Source of the DNA: Peribacillus simplex
GTDB taxonomy: Bacteria; Bacillota; Bacilli; Bacillales; DSM-1321
Assembly: GCF_001578185.1 (NCBI RefSeq)
Contig: NZ_CP011008.1
Span: 2,880,001-2,944,000, forward strand
Direction of reading: 5' to 3'
Length of the DNA: 64,000 bases
Below, in pieces: positions 1 through 8,302 of this stretch; the first letter of the stretch is position 1; each line of letters opens with the position of its first letter. The position numbers and the translations under genes were made by a program. The notes under the pieces were generated by a model that was not told the origin of the DNA, made no database searches, and was given only the letters and a program-made list of their open reading frames with translations.

Positions 1-1
1 T

Positions 2-937
2 ACTTCTATTTTTGTTTCAAACAACGATGATGAAATTAAAGATATTATCCTAAAAGGAAATTATGATGCTATTGTTGTTGCTTCCGATCTTGTGCTATTA
101 CAAACAATAAAGAAGTTTGGGTACAAGGGAATTTTAATTTACGAAAATCAAGGGTTAGGTTTCAACAAAGAATATGCAGATAATTATCTACAAGCTCACG
201 CACCCATAATAGATAATTATTGTGACGCAATTTTGTACCCCCAAACACCTCATCTTATTCAAGCGTTTGAGACTTATTTTCCTAATAAGAAAAAATTTTG
301 TTTTCATAATTGCTTCAATACTGATGATTTTAAATACCAGATACACACAAAGAGAAATAACCCCATTATTGGCTGGGTAGGAAGGTTGGAGGAAAATAAA
401 AACTGGAAAGACTTTTTATCTATTGGGTCTAAATTAATCACTAAAAATCCTTCTATCCAACTTTGGATGTTTGAAGATGACACATTGTCAAATCAAGAAG
501 AGAGGTTAGCCTTTGAACAAAAAGTTAATGAATTAAGCCTGAAGAACCACCTTAAGATGTATGTAAATCAGCCACATAATAAAATGGCTGAATATTTTTC
601 AATCATTGGTGACTCCGGTGGCTTTTTATGTTCTACATCAAAAGTAGAAGGGTTTGGATATGCAGTTCTGGAAGCAATGGTTTGCCGATGCCCTGTTCTA
701 TCAACAGACTCTGATGGGGTACGTAGTTTTATCAGACATAATCAAACAGGAAAATTTTTCGATCAGGGAAATATCGATCAGGCAGAATTAGAAGGAAATG
801 AGTTATTGTCAAACATTCCTTTAAGAGAAGATATTAGAAGAAAGGCTGTCAAGCATATTGAAACAAATTTCTCTCCGGGTAAATATTCGAAAAATTTTAT
901 AAACATGATCCACGATCTTAAAAATGCAGATCAATAA
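2..937 (+). CDS. Glycosyltransferase, GT4-like, 5'-truncated by window edge
   Basis: The reading frame is open from base 2, so the start lies outside the window; the GTG at 92 is only an internal valine codon. The C-terminal half has the GT-B nucleotide-sugar domain. A GWVGRLEENKNW segment opens the donor-binding domain, and an E-G-F-G-Y-A-V-L-E-A-M stretch is the usual GT4 EX7E-type donor motif. The protein probably transfers a sugar from a nucleotide donor on the cytoplasmic side during surface glycan synthesis. It runs toward the minus-strand sugar-nucleotide operon, which supports a glycan role. Donor and acceptor cannot be told from the sequence. Confidence 0.85.
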   Translation, partial: TSIFVSNNDDEIKDIILKGNYDAIVVASDLVLLQTIKKFGYKGILIYENQGLGFNKEYADNYLQAHAPIIDNYCDAILYPQTPHLIQAFETYFPNKKKFCFHNCFNTDDFKYQIHTKRNNPIIGWVGRLEENKNWKDFLSIGSKLITKNPSIQLWMFEDDTLSNQEERLAFEQKVNELSLKNHLKMYVNQPHNKMAEYFSIIGDSGGFLCSTSKVEGFGYAVLEAMVCRCPVLSTDSDGVRSFIRHNQTGKFFDQGNIDQAELEGNELLSNIPLREDIRRKAVKHIETNFSPGKYSKNFINMIHDLKNADQ

Positions 938-998
938 GACCCATTCCTCTCCAGCCTTTAGCCGCTTATAGTGGTAAGAGTACAACATAAAGGGAATC

Positions 999-1028
999 AC
1001 CGCTTCCATTCAAAAGGAAGCGGTTTTT
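999..1028 (+). terminator. Rho-independent terminator
   Basis: A 9-bp stem (ACCGCTTCC / GGAAGCGGT) with an 8-base loop is followed by a T run. It ends the glycosyltransferase transcript. Confidence 0.8.
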
Positions 1029-1177
1029 CCACATGTTTATTTTCCTACAGGGCTGCCCCTATAGAACTAACTTATATTTTGGGACTCTTCATTTATATAT
1101 TACCGGTTCTCAATTCTCAATGTTTTGATTTTGTAAGCTTTATAGCCTAAATCTATTTACATTTCCAAATTATTCTA

Positions 1178-1609
1178 TTAATCTGAATAAATTGAAGCGT
1201 TGAAGCTTTCTGGGCCTACTCTTATAGTTCCTATTACACTGGTGGTTATGAACGCCGTATAAACTACTTGGTTATTAGCGGGAATGGGAACATTAAAATC
1301 AGAAGCTGAAAATGATAGTATCTGCGGTCCTATAACTGATAATTCAAGTTCTTCCCGTGCCGAATAAACAAGGAAATCAGTTGGGTTATTTCCTCTCACA
1401 ATCGTCATGGTAATAGACGTGGCAACAGGCAAAAGAGGAAGTTGAACTGTTACTGTTCCAGATATTTGAGTTCGGACGAGGCCTGTAGCACCAGCTCCAT
1501 TAAGAGTTAGTCTAGCAAAGAGTTGAGGTGTAGTAGATACAAGAATTCCAATCGAGTTTGCATAACTAGCATTTTGGGAAGTTCTCGCATCAAGTAACTT
1601 AACCAACAA
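1178..1609 (-). CDS. Small beta-rich protein of unknown function beside the glycan locus
   Basis: The protein has 143 residues, starts with TTG and has a good ribosome site (AAGGATG) 6-7 bases upstream. It has no signal peptide or membrane segment. Composition is rich in Val, Ile, Thr, Ser, Ala and Asn in alternating patterns, suggesting a beta-sandwich. I do not recognise the family. The position between glycosyltransferase genes and the lack of an export signal would suit a spore-surface protein that assembles from the mother cell, but this is inference. It is transcribed alone, with about 470 bases of empty DNA upstream. Confidence 0.6.
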   Translation of the reverse strand: MLVKLLDARTSQNASYANSIGILVSTTPQLFARLTLNGAGATGLVRTQISGTVTVQLPLLPVATSITMTIVRGNNPTDFLVYSAREELELSVIGPQILSFSASDFNVPIPANNQVVYTAFITTSVIGTIRVGPESFNASIYSD

Positions 1610-2082
1610 TCATCATCCTTTCTTTATGGCTATCCAATAACATATGAAGACATTCATCAAAATGCTTGTACATTTGAAGGATTTATTAAATTAACTAGCA
1701 AAGATCCATTATATATTTTTTCATGGTAAAACCCTTACACTCATTTCCGACCTTACTTGATTCATCCCCATTCAAACTTGGAATATTATAACCCAAAGCT
1801 GATTGTACTTGATAATATCCCGTACGATATGTAGAATACCTTTTCTCAAAAAATCAGGACGACTAAATAGACTTAACACGGATTTTGAACCGAACCTACC
1901 TTCATAAATAACTTTTGAATTCCTTTTTTCATGCACTAAAAAATCGGATACTTTTTATCCAAAGTTATGAAAAAAACTTCCTAGAGGTTTTTGGTCATTA
2001 TTTCCTAACCTATAGGAAGCCACATGGGTAGTATAAATAATCCCACTTTGAATGAGTCTGCCACAATCAAAATTATTCATAT
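1610..2082. other. Intergenic stretch without a recognisable gene
   Basis: AT-rich, with stops in all frames. It should hold the promoter of the minus-strand 143-aa gene and the 3' end of the glycan operon. I could not identify a confident promoter or terminator here. Confidence 0.5.
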
Positions 2083-4062
2083 TTACCAGTTATTATCTTT
2101 TTCGTAACCTAATTGAATAAGAATGTCTCCCGCAATTTCTTTAAAGGCTTTCTTATGTTCTTCATTAAACTCAATTTTCCAATCACCTATTTTCCCTTTT
2201 CTAAATGTTTCTGAAGCTTGATAATTAATATTTTGTTTCATCTTTTCTAACAATTGCTGTTTTGTAAAATTTAAATGTTTTAGATCACCCCATAAAAAAT
2301 TTATAATTTTCATTATCGATTCATTTTGTGAATGATTATTCCGAGTAAGTTCTTCAAAAGTAACAAAACAAACACCTTCAGCTTTTGCCCATCCTAGGAA
2401 TTGATTCGTAAATTCATATATGCTGGGTAACATATCTATTCCATATTTGACTTCTTCTTCTTTGTTAAGCTTAACCCCTTGAATAAGTGCCATAAGTCGT
2501 TCATCATGGCTCTTTAAATGACTCTTCATATATGGATTCCAAGGGTGGTTATATTTGTTTAACATAACAAAATGAACAAGTGAAACAACAACATCTCTCA
2601 AATCTCTACATATAAATATAGCTTTAATATCTGTTTCGCTAATCTTTTCTTCTCTTTCTGACGAATAGGAAAAATGCCCTGTGTTTACATATCCTGTTTC
2701 CATCTTTTCTAAATGCTGCTCTTCAAAGACCCAAAAGTTAGATCTTCTTATTCCCGGAATTCCAAGAATTAATTGTAATAACAGATGTGTTCCACTTTTT
2801 GGCACTGAATTCACTAATATCCTTGGTAAAAGAATAGCTTTCGTATCCTTTTGTGATAAACTTTTTTTTAATATTTTTGTATCATAGAGCTCCCCAAAAC
2901 CCGGTTCTTCTCCTAAAATTAAAGAGCGATAGCCTGTAAGGCGATAGCCCTTTTCGATAATCGCAAAGGGATCCTTTTCTAAATCTAATTGTTTTTTTGT
3001 TTCAGAGCCTTTAATAATAAGATCATATAGGGAGAATGTTGATGAAGGGAAATTTCCTTTTCCATAAATCAGTGTAAAAGGCGTGTCTGCTACATTCAAA
3101 CCTTTAAGAATGGCATCTTTTCCTGTAGCACCCGGTAATTTAATAAAGTAAACTCTCGGATCTTCTATGTTCTGAATTATCTTAACTGCAGAATGTTCTA
3201 AAGTTCTATCGATAATAATTAACTTATAATTACTAAATGATTGTTCCAACAATTGTTCTAACTTTTCAATTGTTTTTTCAGAACCGTCTGGAATAGGGTA
3301 AATAATTGTTAACATAAAAGGAATATTTCTTCGATTTCTGGCTTGCTGTCTAGCTAGGTTAAAAGCATATCGCCATCTACGATGTTGTGCTTTGGAATTT
3401 CTTAGCTGTGCCGACACGCTCAAAGGAGAGTCAGTTCTATATTCCATCAAAGCTTCTGCTATATAAACAATATCACAATATTCCGTTAACCGAAGCCAGT
3501 ATTCATAATCTTCAACTGGTTCTAACATATAGCCCTCTATCATCGCAGCAATTTGTTTTTTATACATAAAGGAAACCCCTATAAAACAAACATCAAGTAA
3601 ATTTTCTTTTGGCTGATCTTGGTATTTATAAAATTCCTCTAATTGAGGTTCTTTCAAAAAATTTCCGTAGTGATCAATATGACGAAAGCTACTATATGAT
3701 AAACCTACATTTTCTGGAGCTTTTTCTAATGCATTCCGAAGCTTTTCTACAAACGTAGGATAATAAATGTTATCACTGGAAACCCAAGTGAAATATTTAA
3801 CCTCATCTAACTGCATAAAATACTTAAATCCTATATTTAATGTCTTTGCCACTCCCTCATTTTTTTCTTTCAAAATAAGGTGTACTCTCTCGTCCCCTTT
3901 AGTTACCTTTTGGATTACTTCAACTGTATCAGATGGAGCCCCATCCGATACAATTACTAAGTAATAGTTTCCGTAGGTTTGTTGTAGCACCGAACGCAAT
4001 GCTAATTCTAGATAATTTGGATCTTGCTTGTAAACTGGCATTACAATACCTACATCTCTCAT
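2083..4062 (-). CDS. Family 2 glycosyltransferase fused to a sulfotransferase
   Basis: The protein has 659 residues from an ATG with GGGGAG 8 bases upstream; a GTG three codons earlier is less likely. Residues 1-240 are a GT-A family 2 domain: IVMPVYK start, SDGAPSD in the donor loop, SSDN as the DXD-like site, and VEDYEYW as the ED acceptor motif. Residues about 245-345 look like a second, degenerate GT2-like fold. Residues about 410-650 are a PAPS-dependent sulfotransferase: PKSGTHLLLQL is the 5'-phosphosulfate loop and FICRDLRDVVVSLVHF the 3'-phosphate site. One protein may therefore both add and sulfate a sugar. It is the last gene of the glycan operon, and its GT half is nearly identical to the gene at 4354. 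Confidence 0.87.
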   Translation of the reverse strand: MRDVGIVMPVYKQDPNYLELALRSVLQQTYGNYYLVIVSDGAPSDTVEVIQKVTKGDERVHLILKEKNEGVAKTLNIGFKYFMQLDEVKYFTWVSSDNIYYPTFVEKLRNALEKAPENVGLSYSSFRHIDHYGNFLKEPQLEEFYKYQDQPKENLLDVCFIGVSFMYKKQIAAMIEGYMLEPVEDYEYWLRLTEYCDIVYIAEALMEYRTDSPLSVSAQLRNSKAQHRRWRYAFNLARQQARNRRNIPFMLTIIYPIPDGSEKTIEKLEQLLEQSFSNYKLIIIDRTLEHSAVKIIQNIEDPRVYFIKLPGATGKDAILKGLNVADTPFTLIYGKGNFPSSTFSLYDLIIKGSETKKQLDLEKDPFAIIEKGYRLTGYRSLILGEEPGFGELYDTKILKKSLSQKDTKAILLPRILVNSVPKSGTHLLLQLILGIPGIRRSNFWVFEEQHLEKMETGYVNTGHFSYSSEREEKISETDIKAIFICRDLRDVVVSLVHFVMLNKYNHPWNPYMKSHLKSHDERLMALIQGVKLNKEEEVKYGIDMLPSIYEFTNQFLGWAKAEGVCFVTFEELTRNNHSQNESIMKIINFLWGDLKHLNFTKQQLLEKMKQNINYQASETFRKGKIGDWKIEFNEEHKKAFKEIAGDILIQLGYEKDNNW

Positions 4063-4089
4063 TAAATCCACTCCCCCTGCTTTTTTGAA

Positions 4090-4345
4090 TGTTTTTCTCA
4101 GTCTTTTAATTTAGCGTTTAATTTTGCAATAAAAATATAGAATATCCTCTAAGGAGACTTCAATGAATGAACTGGTTTCCAACTTAAACTCCCTATTTCC
4201 ACTGGTAAAATTTCAACCCTGCTTTCTTCCTGATCCTTTACTTAACAATTTAGGCATCTGGCTCATTTCTTCTATCCAACTTTTTAATTCTTTTAGCAAA
4301 TGTTCATAATTAGGAAACTAAAAGAAACCTTCCTTGTATTTTTTA
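4090..4345 (-). pseudogene. Remnant of duplicated epimerase and reductase 3' ends
   Basis: Bases about 4090-4242 match the 3' end of the intact epimerase gene (about 5569-5722). After a jump, bases about 4249-4345 match the epimerase start and reductase end (about 6466-6575). About 750 bases are missing between the two matched blocks, and stops and small indels break the frame. This is a scar of a tandem duplication that also gave the two GT2 genes. Confidence 0.85.
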
Positions 4346-4353
4346 AAGGAGCA

Positions 4354-5550
4354 CTACATTGACAGGATCCCCCTTAGCTTTTCCGTTTTATAAAGATTTC
4401 CAAAAACAGGTGCTTCTTTACTAATAATTAAACGTTTACCTACATTAAAGACATTATGATCAACTAGGGCAATATCGTTTACCTGTTGAATTCTTCCTTG
4501 AACGATAAGGTTATTTAGAATTAGTTGTGAGGAGGGGAAATTCCCTTTTCCATATATTAATGAAAAAGGTGTATCGGCTTCTTTCATCCCCTCTATGATA
4601 GATTCCCTCTCAGTAATACCCGGTAAGTTTAAAAATTTTATTCTCGGGTCTTCAATATGCTGAAGTACATTAATAGCGGATTTATCAAAGCTCCTATCGA
4701 TAATGATTAGTTTATAATTACTAAATGTTTGTTCTAAAAGTTGTTCTAATTTTTCTATGGTTCCTTCCTTACCATCCAGCACAGGGTAAATAATGGTTAG
4801 CAAAAAAGGAACCTTCCTTCGATTTCTTGCTTCCTGCCTAGCAAGATTAAAAGCATATCTCCATCTGCGATGCTCTTCTTTTGAATTTCTCAGTTGAGCG
4901 GAAACACTCAAAGGTGAATTCGTTCGATAATGCATTAATGCCTCAGGTATATAAACAATTTCACAATGGTCTGTTAAGCGGAGCCAATACTCATAATCCT
5001 CAACAGGCTCGAGTTTGTATCCTTCAATCTTGGCTGCAATTTCTTTTTTATACATAAATGATGTTCCAATGAAACAAAAGTCTAGAAGGGATTCTTTAGG
5101 TTGATCCTGATACTTATAAAACTCCTCGAAATTTGGTTCTTTCAAGAAGTCGCCATTATCATCGATATGCAGGAAGCTACTATAGGCCAAGCCAACATTA
5201 TCTGGAGCAGTATTTAATGCAGTTCTTAGTTTTTCTACATACGTTGGATAATAGATATTATCACTGGAAACCCAAGTAAAATATTTAACCTCATCTAACT
5301 GCATAAAATAATCAAATCCAATATTTAGTGTCTTTGCCACTCCCTCATTTTTTTCTTTCAAAATGAGATGTACTCTTTTATCATCTTTAGTTACCTTTTT
5401 GATCACGTCTACTGTATCGGATGGCGCCCCATCCGATACAATCACTAAGTAATAGTTTCCGTAGGTTTGTTGCAGCACTGAACGTAGTGCTAATTCAAGG
5501 TAATTTGGATCTTGCTTATAAACTGGCATAACAATACCTACATCCCTCAT
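4354..5550 (-). CDS. Family 2 glycosyltransferase, paralogue without sulfotransferase
   Basis: The protein has 398 residues from the ATG with GGGAG 8 bases upstream. It is nearly the same as the N-terminal 400 residues of the fusion at 2083-4062, with IVMPVYK, SDGAPSD, SSDN and VEDYEYW all present. It stops where the sulfotransferase domain of the sister gene begins. Its last codons are followed at once by the epimerase/reductase scar, so it may have lost that domain or its sister may have gained it. Cytoplasmic glycan assembly is likely. The epimerase gene lies 41 bases upstream in the same operon. Confidence 0.85.
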   Translation of the reverse strand: MRDVGIVMPVYKQDPNYLELALRSVLQQTYGNYYLVIVSDGAPSDTVDVIKKVTKDDKRVHLILKEKNEGVAKTLNIGFDYFMQLDEVKYFTWVSSDNIYYPTYVEKLRTALNTAPDNVGLAYSSFLHIDDNGDFLKEPNFEEFYKYQDQPKESLLDFCFIGTSFMYKKEIAAKIEGYKLEPVEDYEYWLRLTDHCEIVYIPEALMHYRTNSPLSVSAQLRNSKEEHRRWRYAFNLARQEARNRRKVPFLLTIIYPVLDGKEGTIEKLEQLLEQTFSNYKLIIIDRSFDKSAINVLQHIEDPRIKFLNLPGITERESIIEGMKEADTPFSLIYGKGNFPSSQLILNNLIVQGRIQQVNDIALVDHNVFNVGKRLIISKEAPVFGNLYKTEKLRGILSM

Positions 5551-5591
5551 TAAATCCACTCCCAATGTTTTTCTCAGTCTATTAATTAAGG

Positions 5592-6485
5592 TTATTTTTT
5601 ACGATAAAAATAAAGGGTATCCTCTAAGGATGACTTCAATGAAAGAACGGGTTTCCAACCTAATTTCACAATTTCCACTGGTGAAATTTCAACCCTGCCT
5701 TCTTCCTGTTCCTTTACTTTAGACTTTATTTCAAAGTCAATCGTTGTTAAATTTCTAAAACCGGTGATCACTTCTCCTAAAGAGTGGCTATGCCCTGAAG
5801 CAATATCATAGATTTTCCCTGGTTTCCCCTGGGTTAAAAGTATTTCATAAGCATTTACCGCATCTCTTACATCCACAAAATCCCGTTTTGCTTGCAGATT
5901 ACTTACTTCAAGTACTTTTTCAGCTTTATTTTCTTCCATATCGACTATCTTTTTTGCAAATATGGAACATACACCATTTGATATTCCTGGGCCTATTAAG
6001 TTTGAGGGCTTAGCTATAACGACATTCATGTTGTAAAGTACTCCCCATGATTGGGCAATAAGTACTTGAAGCGTTTTACTTAAACTATAAGGGTGTGTTA
6101 GAGTTGTAATATTTTGAGGGTCAAATTGCAGGGCTGAACCCACTATAACCACTTTACAGGCTGGATTTTCTTGCCTAAGGGCTTCAATTAAATATAGGGT
6201 TGACATTGCATTTGCTTCCAGAGAAGAAACAGGATCAATCCATGATTTCCCTACATGGTTTTGCCCTGCTAAATGAAGAAGATAATCGGGTTTCACTTTC
6301 TTTATTAACTTACCTACATTTTCCTTGTTTGTTAGATCACAAAGCTCTGTCTGAACTTGACCAATTCCGAAACCCTTTCTAGACACAGCAGTAACAGCAA
6401 AACCTGCGTTTACAAAGTGATTACACGCATGCTGACCAGTGAACCCGCTTCCCCCCGTAATTAATAATTTTGGCATCTGGCCCAT
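5592..6485 (-). CDS. NAD(P)-dependent sugar-nucleotide epimerase/reductase (extended SDR)
   Basis: The protein has 297 residues. The Rossmann glycine motif GGSGFTG is at residues 11-17, an active-site serine lies in VGSA near 117, and YSLSK supplies the catalytic Tyr133 and Lys137. Overall it resembles GDP-4-dehydro-6-deoxy-mannose reductases and related NAD epimerases. The ATG used here overlaps the upstream stop by one base (TAATG), which suggests translational coupling; ATGs at 6500 and 6476 are alternatives. Its substrate is uncertain. It may act on the same deoxyaminosugar made by the three genes upstream, or supply a second 6-deoxy sugar. Confidence 0.82.
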   Translation of the reverse strand: MGQMPKLLITGGSGFTGQHACNHFVNAGFAVTAVSRKGFGIGQVQTELCDLTNKENVGKLIKKVKPDYLLHLAGQNHVGKSWIDPVSSLEANAMSTLYLIEALRQENPACKVVIVGSALQFDPQNITTLTHPYSLSKTLQVLIAQSWGVLYNMNVVIAKPSNLIGPGISNGVCSIFAKKIVDMEENKAEKVLEVSNLQAKRDFVDVRDAVNAYEILLTQGKPGKIYDIASGHSHSLGEVITGFRNLTTIDFEIKSKVKEQEEGRVEISPVEIVKLGWKPVLSLKSSLEDTLYFYRKK

Positions 6486-7309
6486 TACTTTTCCATCCAA
6501 CTTTTTAATTCTTTTAGCATATATTCATAAGTGGGAATCTGATAATAACAATCATTCCTTGTATTTTTTATTGTTCGATCCAGTACGATTTTTGAGTCAG
6601 GTAAAATCTCAACATCTGTTTTATTAAAGGTCCTCTTGATTAATTTCAATAGATTATATTTTGACACTTTAATCTCAGAACCTAAATGATATAAGCCCGT
6701 TACGTTATTCTTAATCAATGCTTCAATGGCTTTAGCTAACTCAAGTGTTGTCACTCCATTCCACAGCACTTTCTCATAACCAATAATTTGATCTCTTTGT
6801 TTCATAAACCATTGAAACAACCCTATGCCATCATCTTTTAACTCTGGACCGATAATTGAGGTACGAATAGTTAAATGTTTATCGCTAATGATTTCTCCCA
6901 GTTGTTTTGATTGAGCATAAAAAGAAGTACCGTCAGGAATGTCACCCTCCGTATAATTTCCTTTCGTTCCTGAAAACACGCAATCTGTACTAATATGAAT
7001 TAATTTACCATTGTTCCGTTCAGTTAATTTGACCAACTCATGTGGCAGTAAGCTATTTACCTGAAAGGCCAGCTTTGGATTATTGCTCGCATGATCATTT
7101 AATATACCAATACAGTTAACAATAATATCAGGCTTTATAGATTCAATGATTTCCTCCAACTTTGTTGGGATCGTAATATCTAGGTAGATACTATCCTTAT
7201 CTTCAGGATCCCTTGATGTATAGAACACTTTATACTGTGGATTTTGTTGAAAATAAGCTGTAATTACGTGTCCTGCCATCCCTTTTCCGCCAAGGATTAG
7301 TACTTTCAT
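6485..7309 (-). CDS. RmlD-family sugar-nucleotide 4-reductase
   Basis: The protein has 274 residues, the usual RmlD length. NADPH-binding GGKGMAG is at residues 7-13, the catalytic STD at 107-109, and YAQSK gives Tyr131 and Lys135. It lacks the extra C-terminal cupin domain of FnlB/WbjC enzymes and so resembles the WbvR type. In that pathway WbvR reduces the 4-keto product of a 4,6-dehydratase/5-epimerase to UDP-N-acetyl-L-rhamnosamine. It begins directly after the dehydratase stop codon (7310) and shares one base with the next gene. The assignment to the L-RhaNAc/L-QuiNAc branch is inferred from this architecture. Confidence 0.85.
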   Translation of the reverse strand: MKVLILGGKGMAGHVITAYFQQNPQYKVFYTSRDPEDKDSIYLDITIPTKLEEIIESIKPDIIVNCIGILNDHASNNPKLAFQVNSLLPHELVKLTERNNGKLIHISTDCVFSGTKGNYTEGDIPDGTSFYAQSKQLGEIISDKHLTIRTSIIGPELKDDGIGLFQWFMKQRDQIIGYEKVLWNGVTTLELAKAIEALIKNNVTGLYHLGSEIKVSKYNLLKLIKRTFNKTDVEILPDSKIVLDRTIKNTRNDCYYQIPTYEYMLKELKSWMEK

Positions 7310-8302
7310 TTAAATAAACCTGCCTTTTTGTAAAATCTCTTTGATTTCGTCTTTACTCATCAATTCTTTGCTGGAATTGTAGTTCAATAAGTTTACAGGT
7401 TTATATTTTGAATAATGTTCCTTTAATTCTTCTGATTGGTTTGTAGGAAGAATAACAAAGTACTCATCATCAAAAGTAATCGTTGTTTTACTTTCGTATT
7501 CGGAGAGGAGGAGTTCATGCAATTTTTCTCCAGGCCTAATACCTAGGATATCCACGTCAACGTTTTCCACATCAGAAGAATCGATCAATGCTTGAGCAAG
7601 GTCAATAATTTTACAGGATGGCATTTTCATCACGAATATTTCTCCGCCAATGCTTTCAAAGGTTGCCTTAAATACCAATTTAATCGCATCTTCAATGGTT
7701 AAAAAGAACCTTGTCATATTTAAGTCCGTGATACCTATTTTTCCCTTTTCTTTGATTTGCTTTTTAAATACATGGATGACACTTCCGTTCGTTCCTAAAA
7801 CATTTCCGCCCCTGATACAAACAAATCTTGTTTTTGTGTTTAATGTATTAGCGTGTATGATCAGTCTTTCCGCCATTGCCTTTGATAGACCATAAAAATT
7901 GGATGGATTCGAGGCCTTGTCTGTAGAAATGTTCACAACTGAATGCACATTACAGCTTATAGCGGCTTCTATAACATTCTGGGTTCCAATTACGTTCGTC
8001 TTTAAAGCTTCAATAGGTTGATCTTCACATACAGGAACATGCTTTAACGCTGCCAAATGGAAAATATAATCAACACCTTGGCATGCTTCCAATAAAGCTT
8101 CCTTCTCTTTTACATCTCCGATTATGAAATGCAATTTAGGATTATTATCAAACTCTTGTTTCATTGTAAATTGATTGGACTCATTTCTTGAAAAAATCCG
8201 TATTTCATTCGGTTCAAAGTCCAATAGCTGCTTAACCAATTCATATCCCCATGAGCCTGTACCGCCTGTTACCAAGATTGTTCGATTCTTAATCAATTTC
8301 AT
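7310..8302 (-). CDS. UDP-GlcNAc 4,6-dehydratase (FnlA/CapE/WbjB-like)
   Basis: The protein has 330 residues. TGGTGSWG at 12-19 binds NAD(P), HLAALKHVPVCE matches the family, and STDKA with Y137-x-x-x-K141 forms the active site. A late MPSCKIIDLA segment is typical of PseB/FnlA-like enzymes. It converts UDP-GlcNAc to a 4-keto-6-deoxy sugar, with C5 inversion in the FnlA subgroup. Its start overlaps the end of the 2-epimerase by 14 bases. The neighbouring reductase and C2-epimerase indicate an L-configured 2-acetamido-2,6-dideoxy sugar rather than pseudaminic acid, because no PseC-type aminotransferase is present. Confidence 0.88.
   Translation of the reverse strand: MKLIKNRTILVTGGTGSWGYELVKQLLDFEPNEIRIFSRNESNQFTMKQEFDNNPKLHFIIGDVKEKEALLEACQGVDYIFHLAALKHVPVCEDQPIEALKTNVIGTQNVIEAAISCNVHSVVNISTDKASNPSNFYGLSKAMAERLIIHANTLNTKTRFVCIRGGNVLGTNGSVIHVFKKQIKEKGKIGITDLNMTRFFLTIEDAIKLVFKATFESIGGEIFVMKMPSCKIIDLAQALIDSSDVENVDVDILGIRPGEKLHELLLSEYESKTTITFDDEYFVILPTNQSEELKEHYSKYKPVNLLNYNSSKELMSKDEIKEILQKGRFI

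Noticed and set aside
4141..4260. A small gene between the GT2 paralogues
   Set aside because: The sequence is a shifted remnant of the epimerase and reductase genes.
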